Positions 9,058 through 16,692 of a stretch of DNA of 33,529 bases are shown here, in pieces. The DNA is taken from assembly GCA_031291715.1 (NCBI GenBank), contig JARLIN010000093.1, forward strand, positions 1 through 33,529, read 5' to 3'. The stretch is from Rhodopila sp. (lineage in GTDB: Bacteria > Pseudomonadota > Alphaproteobacteria > Acetobacterales > Acetobacteraceae). A model generated the notes under the pieces. It was given only the letters and a program-made list of their open reading frames with translations. It was not told the DNA's origin and did no database searches. Made by a program: the position numbers and the translations under genes. Position 1 is the stretch's first letter. Every line of letters starts with the position of its first letter.

Positions 9058-9870
9058 TCACGGGATCAGATCCCCTGGCCGGATCGGCCGGATCTTCGGG
9101 ATCCGCTTGATGCCCTTCCGCAGGTCCGCCTCGTATTCCCGCTTGTACATCAGGCCAAGGCGGCGCCCGATATAGGCGGCCTGCTGGGGTGTCGGGTCCT
9201 CCGGCATGATCATGCCGCCGCCGGGGAGGATGCCCTCGGTATTCGCGATGTCCAGGCCTTCGTTCTCCTTTTCGATCCGTTCGCGCTCGCGGCGTTCGTC
9301 GGCGACTGCCAGGTCCTCCTGTGTCCATGCGACCGGCAGGGCCGGTTCCGGGCGGCGTTCGGGTTCGGGATCGTCCTCGCCGCGGCGGCAGCGTTCCTCC
9401 CATTCCAGTACGGCGCTGGCCGGGTCGGGTTCGGGCCAGGCGCGCGAAGGCGGCCGGCCGACGGGGACCGAGAGCGGTTTGGCCTGCCGCCGTTCCATTG
9501 CCTTCAGCAGGGAGTCGAAGGTGCGGGCGGCGGAGGCCGCAGTGGTGATGTGGCGGGTGCTGTCGCCGTTCGGTCGGCGGAGGTTCATGCCGATGCGCCA
9601 GCACGCGGCGGCGGCATGGTAGGCGGAAAGGGCCTGTACGCCGAGCATGACCTCGATCTCGTCACGGGGATGCAGGGCGGAGAGGGCGCGCATCGCGCTG
9701 TGCATGCGCCGGTAGGCCCAGCCGCGCGGCTCGGTGGAGTCGAGCGGCATGGTGCGCATCAGGGTGCGGATGGCTTCGTTCATGAAGCCTGGCTCCAGGG
9801 GGCCGTCTTCGTGGAAGATCGCGTCGCGGTCGTAGGGCGGGGCAGGTTCGGCAGCGGTCGGCTCGGGCAT
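9058..9870 (-). CDS. Uncharacterised protein, second member of the pair
   Basis: 270 residues from ATG 9870 (MPEPTAAEP). The open frame continues upstream to 10116 but runs through intergenic repeat-like DNA, so I use the ATG. Residues ~25-130 are helical with conserved-looking blocks (FMNEAIRTLMRTMP, RGWAYRRMHSAMRALSAL, ALSAYHAAAACWRIGMNL, ARTFDSLLKAMERR). Residues ~145-200 are acidic and Pro/Arg-rich, and the C-terminal ~60 residues (TPQQAAYIGRRLGLMYKREY) form a second compact helical segment. I do not recognise a family. The arrangement of helices echoes the neighbouring gene at 7986-8807. No enzyme motif is visible. Confidence 0.6.
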   Translation of the reverse strand: MPEPTAAEPAPPYDRDAIFHEDGPLEPGFMNEAIRTLMRTMPLDSTEPRGWAYRRMHSAMRALSALHPRDEIEVMLGVQALSAYHAAAACWRIGMNLRRPNGDSTRHITTAASAARTFDSLLKAMERRQAKPLSVPVGRPPSRAWPEPDPASAVLEWEERCRRGEDDPEPERRPEPALPVAWTQEDLAVADERRERERIEKENEGLDIANTEGILPGGGMIMPEDPTPQQAAYIGRRLGLMYKREYEADLRKGIKRIPKIRPIRPGDLIP

Positions 9871-10151
9871 TCGGTCTGTCGTTCTTTGTATGTTCCTAAG
9901 TGGGCGTGGAGTTGGGGGAGCGGGGCGGCTGATGCAAGGGGGCTCGTTAAAAGAATGCAACCACAGATGAACGCGGATTGAGCGGCTCCTGGCCGGACCG
10001 CGCCGAGCCATGACGATCGCGGAGAGGGCGGTGCCTCGTCCCGCGCGGGAACGGTTTCCCGGCTCCCGCCTGCCGCCCGCTTGCCTTTCCCCCCAAGCTG
10101 CGCGACCCTTGGGCAACTTTCGTTGTCCAGGATAAGCAAAGCGAGGATGCC
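9871..10151. other. Divergent intergenic region with an ACCACAGATGAACGCGGAT-type repeat fragment
   Basis: This ~280-bp gap separates the minus-strand uncharacterised gene from the plus-strand molybdenum hydroxylase. At 9959-9979 it has AACCACAGATGAACGCGGAT, which resembles a widespread intergenic repeat of unknown function. Promoters for both flanking genes must lie here, but I could not assign -35/-10 boxes with confidence. Confidence 0.4.
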
Positions 10152-12434
10152 GTGAACGACACCACGATCGTCACCGACTCAGTCAAGCGGTTCAAGTGGG
10201 TTGGCACCCGCCCGATTCGTCCCGATGGCGTGCCGAAGGTGACCGGCCGGGCGCTGTACGGCGCGGACCTGAAGCTGCCGGGGATGATCTACGGCAAGAT
10301 CCTGCGCTCCCCGCACGCCCATGCCCGCATCAGGTCGATCGATACCTCCGCCGCCGAGGCGCTTCACGGCGTGAAGGCCGTCGTTACCTCCGCCGACTTC
10401 CCGGAGCAGAAATTCGACTACATCGGACCCGAGCGCGTGGCGGTGAACTTCTGGCACGTCACCCGCAACATCTTGGCACGTGAGAAAGTGCTTTATGAGG
10501 GCCACGCCGTCGCCGCCGTCGCCGCCATGAGCAGCAGCATCGCCGAAGAGGCGTTGTCGCTCATCAAGGTCGATTACGAGGTTCTGCCGCACGTCATCGA
10601 CGTCGATGAGGCGATGGCCGCCGACGCACCGCTGCTGTTCGAGAACATGATCACCCGCGGCATCGAACCGGCACCGACCAAGCCGTCCAACATCTCCAAG
10701 CGCCTGGACTTCGCCATCGGCGATGTCGAAGCCGGCTTCAGGCAGGCGGACGTGGTGATCGAGAAGGAATTCAAGACCGCCGCGGTCCACCAGGCCTACA
10801 TCGAGCCGCACGCTTGCGTCGCGAAGTACGAGGCCGACGGCCAGTGCGAGATCTGGTCTTCCAGCCAGGGCCATTTCCAGATGCGGGCGCTGACGGCGCA
10901 GGTCATTGGCGCTCGCCTCGGCGACTTGCGCGTGACCCCAGCCGAGATCGGCGGCGGTTTCGGCGGAAAAACGGTCACGTATCTGGAGCCGGTGGCGGCC
11001 ACGCTGTCGAAGAAATCCGGCCTGCCGGTCCGCATCCAAATGAGCCGCGAGGATGTGTTCCGCGGCTCCGGCCCGACATCCGGTGCGTCCATGTGGGTGA
11101 AGATCGGCGTCAAGAAGGACGGCACGATCGTTGCGGCCGACGGCATCTTCAAGTTCCAGGCGGGTGCGTTCCCCGGCTCGCCGGTGATGAACGGCTGCCT
11201 GTGCGCCTATGCGCCGTATGAGATCCCGAACCAGCGTGCCGTGGGCTTCGACGTTGTTTCCAACCGTCCCAAGGCCGCCGCGTATCGTGCGCCTGGCTCG
11301 CCGATCTCCGCCTTCGCGGTGGAGAGCGTGCTGGACATGTGCGCCAAGGCGATCGGCATGGACCCGCTGGCGCTGCGGCACAAGAATGCCTGCCGCATCG
11401 GCACGCCGACCATCGCTGGGCCGAAGCATGCCCATGCGGGGTACGCCGAGACCATCGAGGCGCTGATGAAGCATCCCGGCTACCATGAGAAGCTGGGTCC
11501 GAACCAGGGCAGGGGCGTCGCGTCCGGCTACTGGTTCAACGGCGGCGGCGAATCCAGCGCCACGTTGCAGGTGAACGCCGACGGCACCGTTCTGGTGGCG
11601 ACCGGCAGCCCTGATATCGGCGGCTCCCGCGCCTCCATGGCGATCATGGCGGCCGAGACGCTGGGCGTCGATTACAGCACGGTGCGGGCGATCGTCGCCG
11701 ACACCGCGTCGGTTGGCTATACGCATGTCACTGGCGGCTCGCGCGTGACCTTCGCGACCGGCACCGCGGTGGTGAACGCCTCCAGGACGGTGGTCAAGGA
11801 GCTTTGCAAGCGCGCCGCGCTGATCTGGGGCGTGGATGAGGACGGCGTGGTCTGGGAGGACGGCTATGCCAAGCCGGCCTCGTCCAATGTCGGCGACTTC
11901 AAGCCGTTGTCGTTGAAGGAAATCGCGGCCAAGGCGGCGGCGACCGGTGGTCCGATCACCGCCTCGAACGGCGTGAATGCCGGCGGGCAGGCACCGGGCT
12001 TCTCGACCCAGTTCTGCGACGTGGAGGTCGATCCGGAAACCGGGAAGGTCACCATCCTGCGCTTCGTCGCCGCGCAGGACGTGGGTCGCGCCATCCATCC
12101 CAGCTATGTCGAGGGCCAGATCCAGGGCGGTGTCGTGCAAGGCATCGGCTGGGCGCTGAACGAGGAATATATCTACAATTCCAAGGGGCAGCTCGATAAT
12201 CCCGGCTTCCTGGATTACCGCTGCCCGGTTGCCTCCGACCTGCCGATGATCGAGCCGATCCTGGTGGAGGTGCCGAACCCGAACCATCCGTATGGTGCGA
12301 AGGGCGTGGGTGAGGTGAATATCTGCCCGCCGATGGCCGCCATCGCCAACGCGATCGAGATGGCGACGGGCAAGCGGATGACCTCATTGCCGATGTCGCC
12401 GCCGCGCCTGCTGGCGGCGCTGTCGGAAGGCTGA
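10152..12434 (+). CDS. Xanthine dehydrogenase family molybdopterin-binding (large) subunit
   Basis: 760 residues from GTG 10152, with AGGA just upstream. It has the family architecture: a small N-terminal hammerhead domain (GRALYGADLKLPGMIYG) and then the Mo-cofactor domains with GGGFGGKT near residue 276, AYRAPGSPISAFAVES, GSPDIGGSRAS, AAQDVGRAIHP with QGGVVQGIGWAL, and the catalytic-Glu motif GAKGVGEV (Glu721). It should hydroxylate or oxidise an aldehyde, N-heterocycle or aromatic substrate. The loop AYRAPGSP differs from the AYxCSFR loop of CO dehydrogenase. Normally such a subunit works with a 2Fe-2S and a FAD subunit encoded alongside; neither is in the window. The next gene is MoaD/ThiS-like. 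Confidence 0.93.
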   Translation: MNDTTIVTDSVKRFKWVGTRPIRPDGVPKVTGRALYGADLKLPGMIYGKILRSPHAHARIRSIDTSAAEALHGVKAVVTSADFPEQKFDYIGPERVAVNFWHVTRNILAREKVLYEGHAVAAVAAMSSSIAEEALSLIKVDYEVLPHVIDVDEAMAADAPLLFENMITRGIEPAPTKPSNISKRLDFAIGDVEAGFRQADVVIEKEFKTAAVHQAYIEPHACVAKYEADGQCEIWSSSQGHFQMRALTAQVIGARLGDLRVTPAEIGGGFGGKTVTYLEPVAATLSKKSGLPVRIQMSREDVFRGSGPTSGASMWVKIGVKKDGTIVAADGIFKFQAGAFPGSPVMNGCLCAYAPYEIPNQRAVGFDVVSNRPKAAAYRAPGSPISAFAVESVLDMCAKAIGMDPLALRHKNACRIGTPTIAGPKHAHAGYAETIEALMKHPGYHEKLGPNQGRGVASGYWFNGGGESSATLQVNADGTVLVATGSPDIGGSRASMAIMAAETLGVDYSTVRAIVADTASVGYTHVTGGSRVTFATGTAVVNASRTVVKELCKRAALIWGVDEDGVVWEDGYAKPASSNVGDFKPLSLKEIAAKAAATGGPITASNGVNAGGQAPGFSTQFCDVEVDPETGKVTILRFVAAQDVGRAIHPSYVEGQIQGGVVQGIGWALNEEYIYNSKGQLDNPGFLDYRCPVASDLPMIEPILVEVPNPNHPYGAKGVGEVNICPPMAAIANAIEMATGKRMTSLPMSPPRLLAALSEG

Positions 12435-12441
12435 TCGGCCG

Positions 12442-12690
12442 TTGGCACGGATCGTATTCACGTCGGGCTTCGCACGCCGCTACACCAGCGGCGTGCGGGA
12501 GTTCGAGGTGGAGGCAAAGAACCTCCGCGGCGTGCTGAAGGCGATGGACGACCTCTATCCAGGGTTGGGCGAGCATCTGGAGGAGGAAACGACCGTCGCC
12601 ATCAACGGCGAACTGCACGAGACCGGCTATTTCCAGCCCGTGCCGCCTGGCGCGGAGGTGTTTTTCATTCCGAAGATCGAGGGCGGGTAG
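12442..12690 (+). CDS. MoaD/ThiS-like ubiquitin-fold sulfur-carrier protein
   Basis: 82 residues, the usual size for MoaD. It ends in Gly-Gly (KIEGG), the C-terminus that MoeB/ThiF-type enzymes adenylate and thiocarboxylate. Other family marks are a strand-helix start (EFEVEAKNLRGVLKAMDDLYPGL), AINGE, and the PPGAEVFFIP strand before the tail. The start appears to be TTG 12442, 7 bp after the upstream stop, with GGAAGG in the end of the previous gene. The position directly behind a molybdopterin enzyme suggests a role in molybdopterin dithiolene synthesis or in sulfuration for this enzyme. It could instead be a dedicated sulfur carrier for another pathway. Confidence 0.82.
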   Translation: MARIVFTSGFARRYTSGVREFEVEAKNLRGVLKAMDDLYPGLGEHLEEETTVAINGELHETGYFQPVPPGAEVFFIPKIEGG

Positions 12691-12708
12691 GGAGCAGGTA
12701 CGGGTTGC

Positions 12709-12728
12709 GAATGGTCAGGTGACCATTC
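12709..12728. promoter_or_regulatory. Perfect 9-bp palindrome GAATGGTCA-GG-TGACCATTC
   Basis: The arms 12709-12717 and 12720-12728 are perfect complements. The site lies between the convergent ends of the MoaD-like gene and metA. There is no U-tract on either strand. It could form an 8-bp hairpin with an AGGT loop and slow convergent transcription, or be an operator; the TGGTCA/TGACCA half-sites resemble GntR-type sites. The role is undecided. Confidence 0.4.
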
Positions 12729-12785
12729 ATCACTTGGCCGTTCTGATACATCCTTGTTCCATTTCCTTATGCCCCCAACGCGCCG

Positions 12786-13706
12786 TCAGGTCTTCCCGAT
12801 CAAGCTGATGTCAAACGGTGTCGTTTGATAGATCTCATTGATCCAGTTGGAGAGCAGCAAATGCGCATGAGGCCGCCAGCGATTCGGTGGCGTCAGTGAT
12901 GTATCGTCGTTGGGAAAGTAATTAAACGGCAGCTTGATCGGTACGTTTGCCTTGATGTCCCGAAAATACTCGTCCGCGAGGGAGCTGGAATCGTATTCGA
13001 GGTGATCGAGCACGTAGAGGCGTCGGAATTTTCCGTCTTCCACGATGCAAGCGCCTTTCTCATCGGAGTGCGCCAGCAGCGTGAGATCTGGGCGACCCGC
13101 AAGATCCGTGGCTTTGATTTCGGCCCAGCGCGATATCGGAATGGAGAAATCGTCGGAGAAGCCATTGAGATACGGTGATGACGGCTTCAGGATTTTCTGC
13201 CGGTAGACACCAAAGGCTTTTTCCGGAAGCTGGTGTTTCGGGACGCCATGAAAATGGTAGAGCGCAGCCATCGCGCCCCAGCAGACATTCATCGTCGAAT
13301 GTACGTTCGTTTGCGTCCATTCAAAGATCTGCTGCATTTCCCGCCAATAGCTGACGTCTTCATAAGGGATTGTCTCAACCGGCGTGCCGGTGATGATGAA
13401 GCCGTCGAATTTCCGATCCTTTGCTTTCTCCCACGTTTGGTAAAACGCGAGCAGATGATCTTCCGAGGTGTTCTTGGGCTTATGGTTACCGATCCGGACG
13501 AGCGAAAGTTCGACCTGTAGCGGCGAGGCGCCGAGGAGGCGTGCCATCTGCAGTTCGGTCTTGATCTTGTTCGGCATGAGATTGAGCAGCCCGATCTGCA
13601 GCGGGCGGATATCCTGACGGATCGCCACCGCCTCGGTCATCACACGCACACCCTCGTTCACCAGGGCTTCGAAGGCGGGCAGCTTATCGGGAATCTTAAT
13701 GGGCAT
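12786..13706 (-). CDS. metA: Homoserine O-succinyltransferase
   Basis: 306 residues from ATG 13706 ([13 protein letters not shown]), matching the canonical MetA N-terminus; a TTG four codons upstream is less likely. The catalytic triad sits at the canonical numbers: Cys142 in [10 protein letters not shown], His235 and Glu237 in VLDHLEYD, with Lys47 in MPNKIKTE. It transfers an acyl group from succinyl-CoA (or acetyl-CoA, since some MetA proteins use that donor) to homoserine, the first committed step of methionine synthesis. A SAM-II riboswitch precedes it, so expression should fall when S-adenosylmethionine is plentiful. Its GC content is visibly lower than that of its neighbours, which may reflect transfer. 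Confidence 0.97.
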   Translation of the reverse strand: MPIKIPDKLPAFEALVNEGVRVMTEAVAIRQDIRPLQIGLLNLMPNKIKTELQMARLLGASPLQVELSLVRIGNHKPKNTSEDHLLAFYQTWEKAKDRKFDGFIITGTPVETIPYEDVSYWREMQQIFEWTQTNVHSTMNVCWGAMAALYHFHGVPKHQLPEKAFGVYRQKILKPSSPYLNGFSDDFSIPISRWAEIKATDLAGRPDLTLLAHSDEKGACIVEDGKFRRLYVLDHLEYDSSSLADEYFRDIKANVPIKLPFNYFPNDDTSLTPPNRWRPHAHLLLSNWINEIYQTTPFDISLIGKT

Positions 13707-13751
13707 AGCAGTCACCAAAAAACGACAACAGTTCGCCTCTGGTCCGCAAGC

Positions 13752-13812
13752 GGCCCTTTAGCGATTTTTTTAACGTGGCTGCTAGCCGGCCGGCCAAATC
13801 ACCACGGAGGAT
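13752..13812 (-). promoter_or_regulatory. SAM-II riboswitch upstream of metA
   Basis: On the minus strand the leader reads CGTGGTGATTTG, a G/C-rich loop, GCAGCCACGTTAAA, then AAATCGCTAAAGGG, the SAM-II consensus. Both helices can be drawn: P1 pairs CGTGG (13802-13806) with CCACG (13774-13778), and the pseudoknot pairs GATTT (13796-13800) with AAATC (13763-13767). The aptamer ends ~45 nt before the metA start, a short distance that fits occlusion of the ribosome-binding site on SAM binding. SAM-II is known from alphaproteobacterial metA/metX leaders. Confidence 0.93.
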
Positions 13813-13851
13813 CTTCCTTACAAGACCCACAAAGGAATAGCCATGCTCCTA

Positions 13852-14490
13852 TTAGCCCTCCGCCACCGCCGGATAAGGCTGCCCCCATTTGTCCTGATAC
13901 ACGAAGTCCGACAGCTTCCCGCGCCCGACCGGACCGAATTTTCCCATCGGATAGCCGATCGGCAGGATCGCGTAGGAATGCACCCCAGGCGGCAGGCCGA
14001 GCGCAGCCTCGGCTTCCTTTTCATAAAGCAGGTGCCGCGTCGTCAGCGTCGATCCCAGCCCCAGCGCGCGGATCGTCAGCAGCATGTTCTGCACGGCCGG
14101 ATAGATCGAGGCGCCAGCCCCGCGGGTCGGGTTCGGCCCATCCTCCAGGCAGGCCACGATCCAGACCGGCGCTTCGTGGAAGTGCTCGGTCAGGTATTCG
14201 ACCGCGCTGTGCTGACGGCCGTAACGTTCGGCCGTCACGCCGGGCGGTGGCGCGCTGGTGGCGTAGCGAGGGCCGATGACCTCGTCGAACGCCTTTTTGT
14301 ACCAGACCTGGACCGCCTTCTTGATCGCCGGATCCTTGATCACCAGGAACCGCCACTTCTGCGTGTTTCCGCCATTGGCCGCGGCCGTTCCCGCTTCCAG
14401 GATTTGCTTGATCAGTTCATCAGGCACCGGGTCCGGCTTCAGCCGGCGCATCGAGCGCGTGGTTCCGATGATTTCAAAAAAATCAGGCAT
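13852..14490 (-). CDS. Nitroreductase family FMN-dependent oxidoreductase
   Basis: 212 residues. The N-terminal TTRSMRRLKPDPVPDELI and NGGNTQKWRFLVI are the FMN phosphate- and ring-binding motifs of the nitroreductase superfamily, and the C-terminal LGSTLTTRHL...VHSYAILPIGYPMGKFGP completes the fold. It would act as a cytoplasmic homodimer reducing quinones, nitro groups or enoyl-type substrates with NAD(P)H. It starts 13 bp after the stop of the SDR gene and is read in the same direction, so the two probably form an operon. The substrate is not predictable. It ends ~40 bp before the SAM-II element, leaving little room for the metA promoter. Confidence 0.92.
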   Translation of the reverse strand: MPDFFEIIGTTRSMRRLKPDPVPDELIKQILEAGTAAANGGNTQKWRFLVIKDPAIKKAVQVWYKKAFDEVIGPRYATSAPPPGVTAERYGRQHSAVEYLTEHFHEAPVWIVACLEDGPNPTRGAGASIYPAVQNMLLTIRALGLGSTLTTRHLLYEKEAEAALGLPPGVHSYAILPIGYPMGKFGPVGRGKLSDFVYQDKWGQPYPAVAEG

Positions 14491-14503
14491 CTCGTGTCCT
14501 CCC

Positions 14504-15301
14504 TTAAAGCCGCTTTACCGGTGCCACGCCGCCCGAGCCGGAGCGGCCGCCGTCGATGACAATGTGCGTTCCCGTCACGTCGCCGGACAGGTCTGAGCAC
14601 AGGTATAGCACGGCGCCGGCGATCTCTTCCGGCAGGGCGTAGCGCCCGGTCGGGATGCCCGCGGCGTAGGCGGCGTGGACACCCTCCGGATCGTTCGGAT
14701 TGCGCTGTGACTCCAGCGACCGCATCATCCGCGTCTCCACCGGGCCGGGGCACACCGCGTTCACCCGCACGCCAAGTCCCGCCACGTCGGTGGACGCGAC
14801 CTTGGTCAACCCGAGCACGCCGTGTTTGGACGCGACGTACGCCGGCATGCCCGGCGACCCGAACAGCCCGGCGACCGATGCGGTGTTCACGATCGCCCCT
14901 GACCCTTGTTTCAACATGACCGGCAACACATGGCGCATCCCCAGGAACACGCCCTTCAGGTTGACCGCGATGACACGGTCGAAGACCTCTTCGTCGTAGT
15001 CCTGCGTCGGTACGACTTTTCCCTCGATGCCGGCGTTGTTGAAGAAGCAGTCGATCCGGCCATACGCCGCCAGCGTCTTCTCGACATAGTCCTTCACCGA
15101 TGCCGACTTCGTCACATCGGCCTGCACGAATGCCGCCGTGCCGCCACGCTGCGCGATGATATCGACGCTCGCGCGCCCGGAGTCCGCATCGGCGTCCACC
15201 ACCATCACCTTCGCCCCGCGTAGAGCGAACCCCAAAGCCGTCGCACGGCCGATGCCACCGCCGCCGCCGGTGATCAGTGCCACCTTTCCGGTAAAATCCA
15301 T
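14504..15301 (-). CDS. Short-chain dehydrogenase/reductase (SDR, classical)
   Basis: 265 residues. It shows TGGGGGIG at residues 11-18, an acidic residue after strand 2 (VVDADAD, Asp36) that favours NAD(H), NNAG at 88-91, Asn114, Ser142, and the YxxxK pair Tyr155/Lys159. PGPVETRMM follows in the usual substrate-loop position. It should interconvert a secondary alcohol and a ketone. A strong Shine-Dalgarno (GGAAGG) precedes ATG 15301. Downstream lies the nitroreductase, 13 bp away. The 5' region holds an unusual 20-bp tandem repeat. Confidence 0.94.
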   Translation of the reverse strand: MDFTGKVALITGGGGGIGRATALGFALRGAKVMVVDADADSGRASVDIIAQRGGTAAFVQADVTKSASVKDYVEKTLAAYGRIDCFFNNAGIEGKVVPTQDYDEEVFDRVIAVNLKGVFLGMRHVLPVMLKQGSGAIVNTASVAGLFGSPGMPAYVASKHGVLGLTKVASTDVAGLGVRVNAVCPGPVETRMMRSLESQRNPNDPEGVHAAYAAGIPTGRYALPEEIAGAVLYLCSDLSGDVTGTHIVIDGGRSGSGGVAPVKRL

Positions 15302-15328
15302 TTTCGTTTCCTTCCAGTTCTTTCTTTA

Positions 15329-15426
15329 ATCATCACGGCCCGGCTTTACGTCACGGCCCGGTCTTGATCATCTTGGCCCGGTCTTAATCATCACGGCCTG
15401 GTCCTGATCGTCATGACCCGGGCCAT
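15329..15426. repeat. Imperfect 20-bp tandem repeat, about five units
   Basis: Units begin at 15329, 15349, 15367, 15387 and 15407 and follow the pattern ATCATCACGGCCCGGTCTTA; unit 2 is 18 bp and the last merges into the dispersed CCCGGGCCATGACGGG repeat. The array fills the gap between the CoA-transferase stop and the SDR start, within the SDR 5' region. Confidence 0.8.
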
Positions 15427-15454
15427 GACGGGAGAGGGCTACCCGCTTGTTACT

Positions 15455-16627
15455 CTAAACAACCTTCTCCGCGTGCAGCCTGGCGATCTCCTCTGCGTTG
15501 TAGCCCAGTTCCCCCAGGATGGAGTCGGTGTGCTCGCCCGCTTCCGGCGTCGCGCTGCGGATGCTCCACGGCGTGCGGCTGAGTTCGATCGGTTGGCCGA
15601 TCACCTCGACGTCGCCCAACACCTTGTGCGGCACGACCCGAGTGATCCCCAGATGCTTCACCTGCGGATCGGCGAATACCTCGTTCATCTTGTAGATCGG
15701 GCCGGAGGGAACGCCCGCCTTGTTCAAAGCCTCGATCCATTCGGCCGAGGTCTTGCCGCGCGTGATCGCTTCGATCGCTTCGTTCAGCACATCCCGGTTT
15801 TCCAACCGGGTCCGGCCGGTCGCGAAGCGTGGATCGGTCGCCAGTTGCTCGGCCCCGAGCGCCTTGCACAGCCGGCGGTAGATATCGTCCCCGGCCGCGG
15901 CGATGTTGATATACCCGTCCGCCGTCGCGAATACACCTGTCGGGATACTTGTCGGGTGGTTGTTCCCCGCCTGCCCAGGCACCTCTTTCGCGATCGTCCA
16001 GCGCGCCGCCTGGAAATCCAGCATCGAAATCTGCGCGCCCAGCAGCGAGCTTTTCACCCACTGTCCTTCGCCGGACTGCTCACGCTCCAGCAATGCTATC
16101 AGAATGCCCATCGCGGCGAAAATCCCCGCGGTCAGGTCGGCCACCGGAATGCCGACGCGCATCGGGCCGCGCCCGGGCTCGCCGGTGATCGACATCAGGC
16201 CGCCCATGCCCTGGGCGATCTGGTCGAAGCCGGGCCGGTCGCGATACGGTCCATCCTGCCCGAACCCCGAGATACTGGCATAGACGATCCTGGGGTTGAT
16301 CGCCTTCAGGCTTTCGTAATCCACCCCAAGACGGAATTTCACGTCCGGCCGGTAGTTTTCCACCACCACGTCCGCCTGGGCGACGAGGCGCTTCATCACC
16401 GCCAGGCCTTCGGGCGATTTCAGGTTCAGCGTCAGGCTGCGCTTGTTGCGGTGCAGGTTCTGGAAATCGGGCCCATGCCGCTCACCGCCCAGGCCCGCAT
16501 CGCCTTCCGGCGATTCGATCTTGATCACATCGGCGCCCCAGTCGGCCAACTGCCGCACCGTGGTGGGGCCCGCGCGCACACGGGAGAGGTCGATGACCTT
16601 GAAGCGGGCGAGGGGGCCTGTCGTCAT
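15455..16627 (-). CDS. CaiB/BaiF family III CoA-transferase
   Basis: 390 residues, standard single-domain length. The N-terminal LARFKVIDLSRVRAGP and ADVIKIESPEGD are typical, as is HRNKRSLTLNLKSPEG. The catalytic Asp is Asp164 in PVADLTAGIF, followed by SGEGQWV. It should transfer CoA between an acyl-CoA (often succinyl- or formyl-CoA) and a carboxylic acid. Unlike the enzyme at 1813-4410 it has a single, complete active site. It lies downstream of an MFS carboxylate-type transporter on the same strand, with the Rieske gene between, so it may activate an imported acid. Confidence 0.93.
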   Translation of the reverse strand: MTTGPLARFKVIDLSRVRAGPTTVRQLADWGADVIKIESPEGDAGLGGERHGPDFQNLHRNKRSLTLNLKSPEGLAVMKRLVAQADVVVENYRPDVKFRLGVDYESLKAINPRIVYASISGFGQDGPYRDRPGFDQIAQGMGGLMSITGEPGRGPMRVGIPVADLTAGIFAAMGILIALLEREQSGEGQWVKSSLLGAQISMLDFQAARWTIAKEVPGQAGNNHPTSIPTGVFATADGYINIAAAGDDIYRRLCKALGAEQLATDPRFATGRTRLENRDVLNEAIEAITRGKTSAEWIEALNKAGVPSGPIYKMNEVFADPQVKHLGITRVVPHKVLGDVEVIGQPIELSRTPWSIRSATPEAGEHTDSILGELGYNAEEIARLHAEKVV

Positions 16628-16692
16628 GCGCGGATCCTTCCAATCGGGACCCTATGTTCGCATGAAAAATCCCCGCCGGTCGAGGCAGCGGC

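Noticed and set aside
10179-12287. A 702-codon minus-strand frame opposite the molybdenum hydroxylase
   Set aside because: Composition is that of a shadow frame and the plus-strand gene has full family motifs.
12709-12728. Intrinsic terminator for metA or the MoaD-like gene
   Set aside because: The palindrome lacks a U-tract on both strands; I list it only as an unassigned site.
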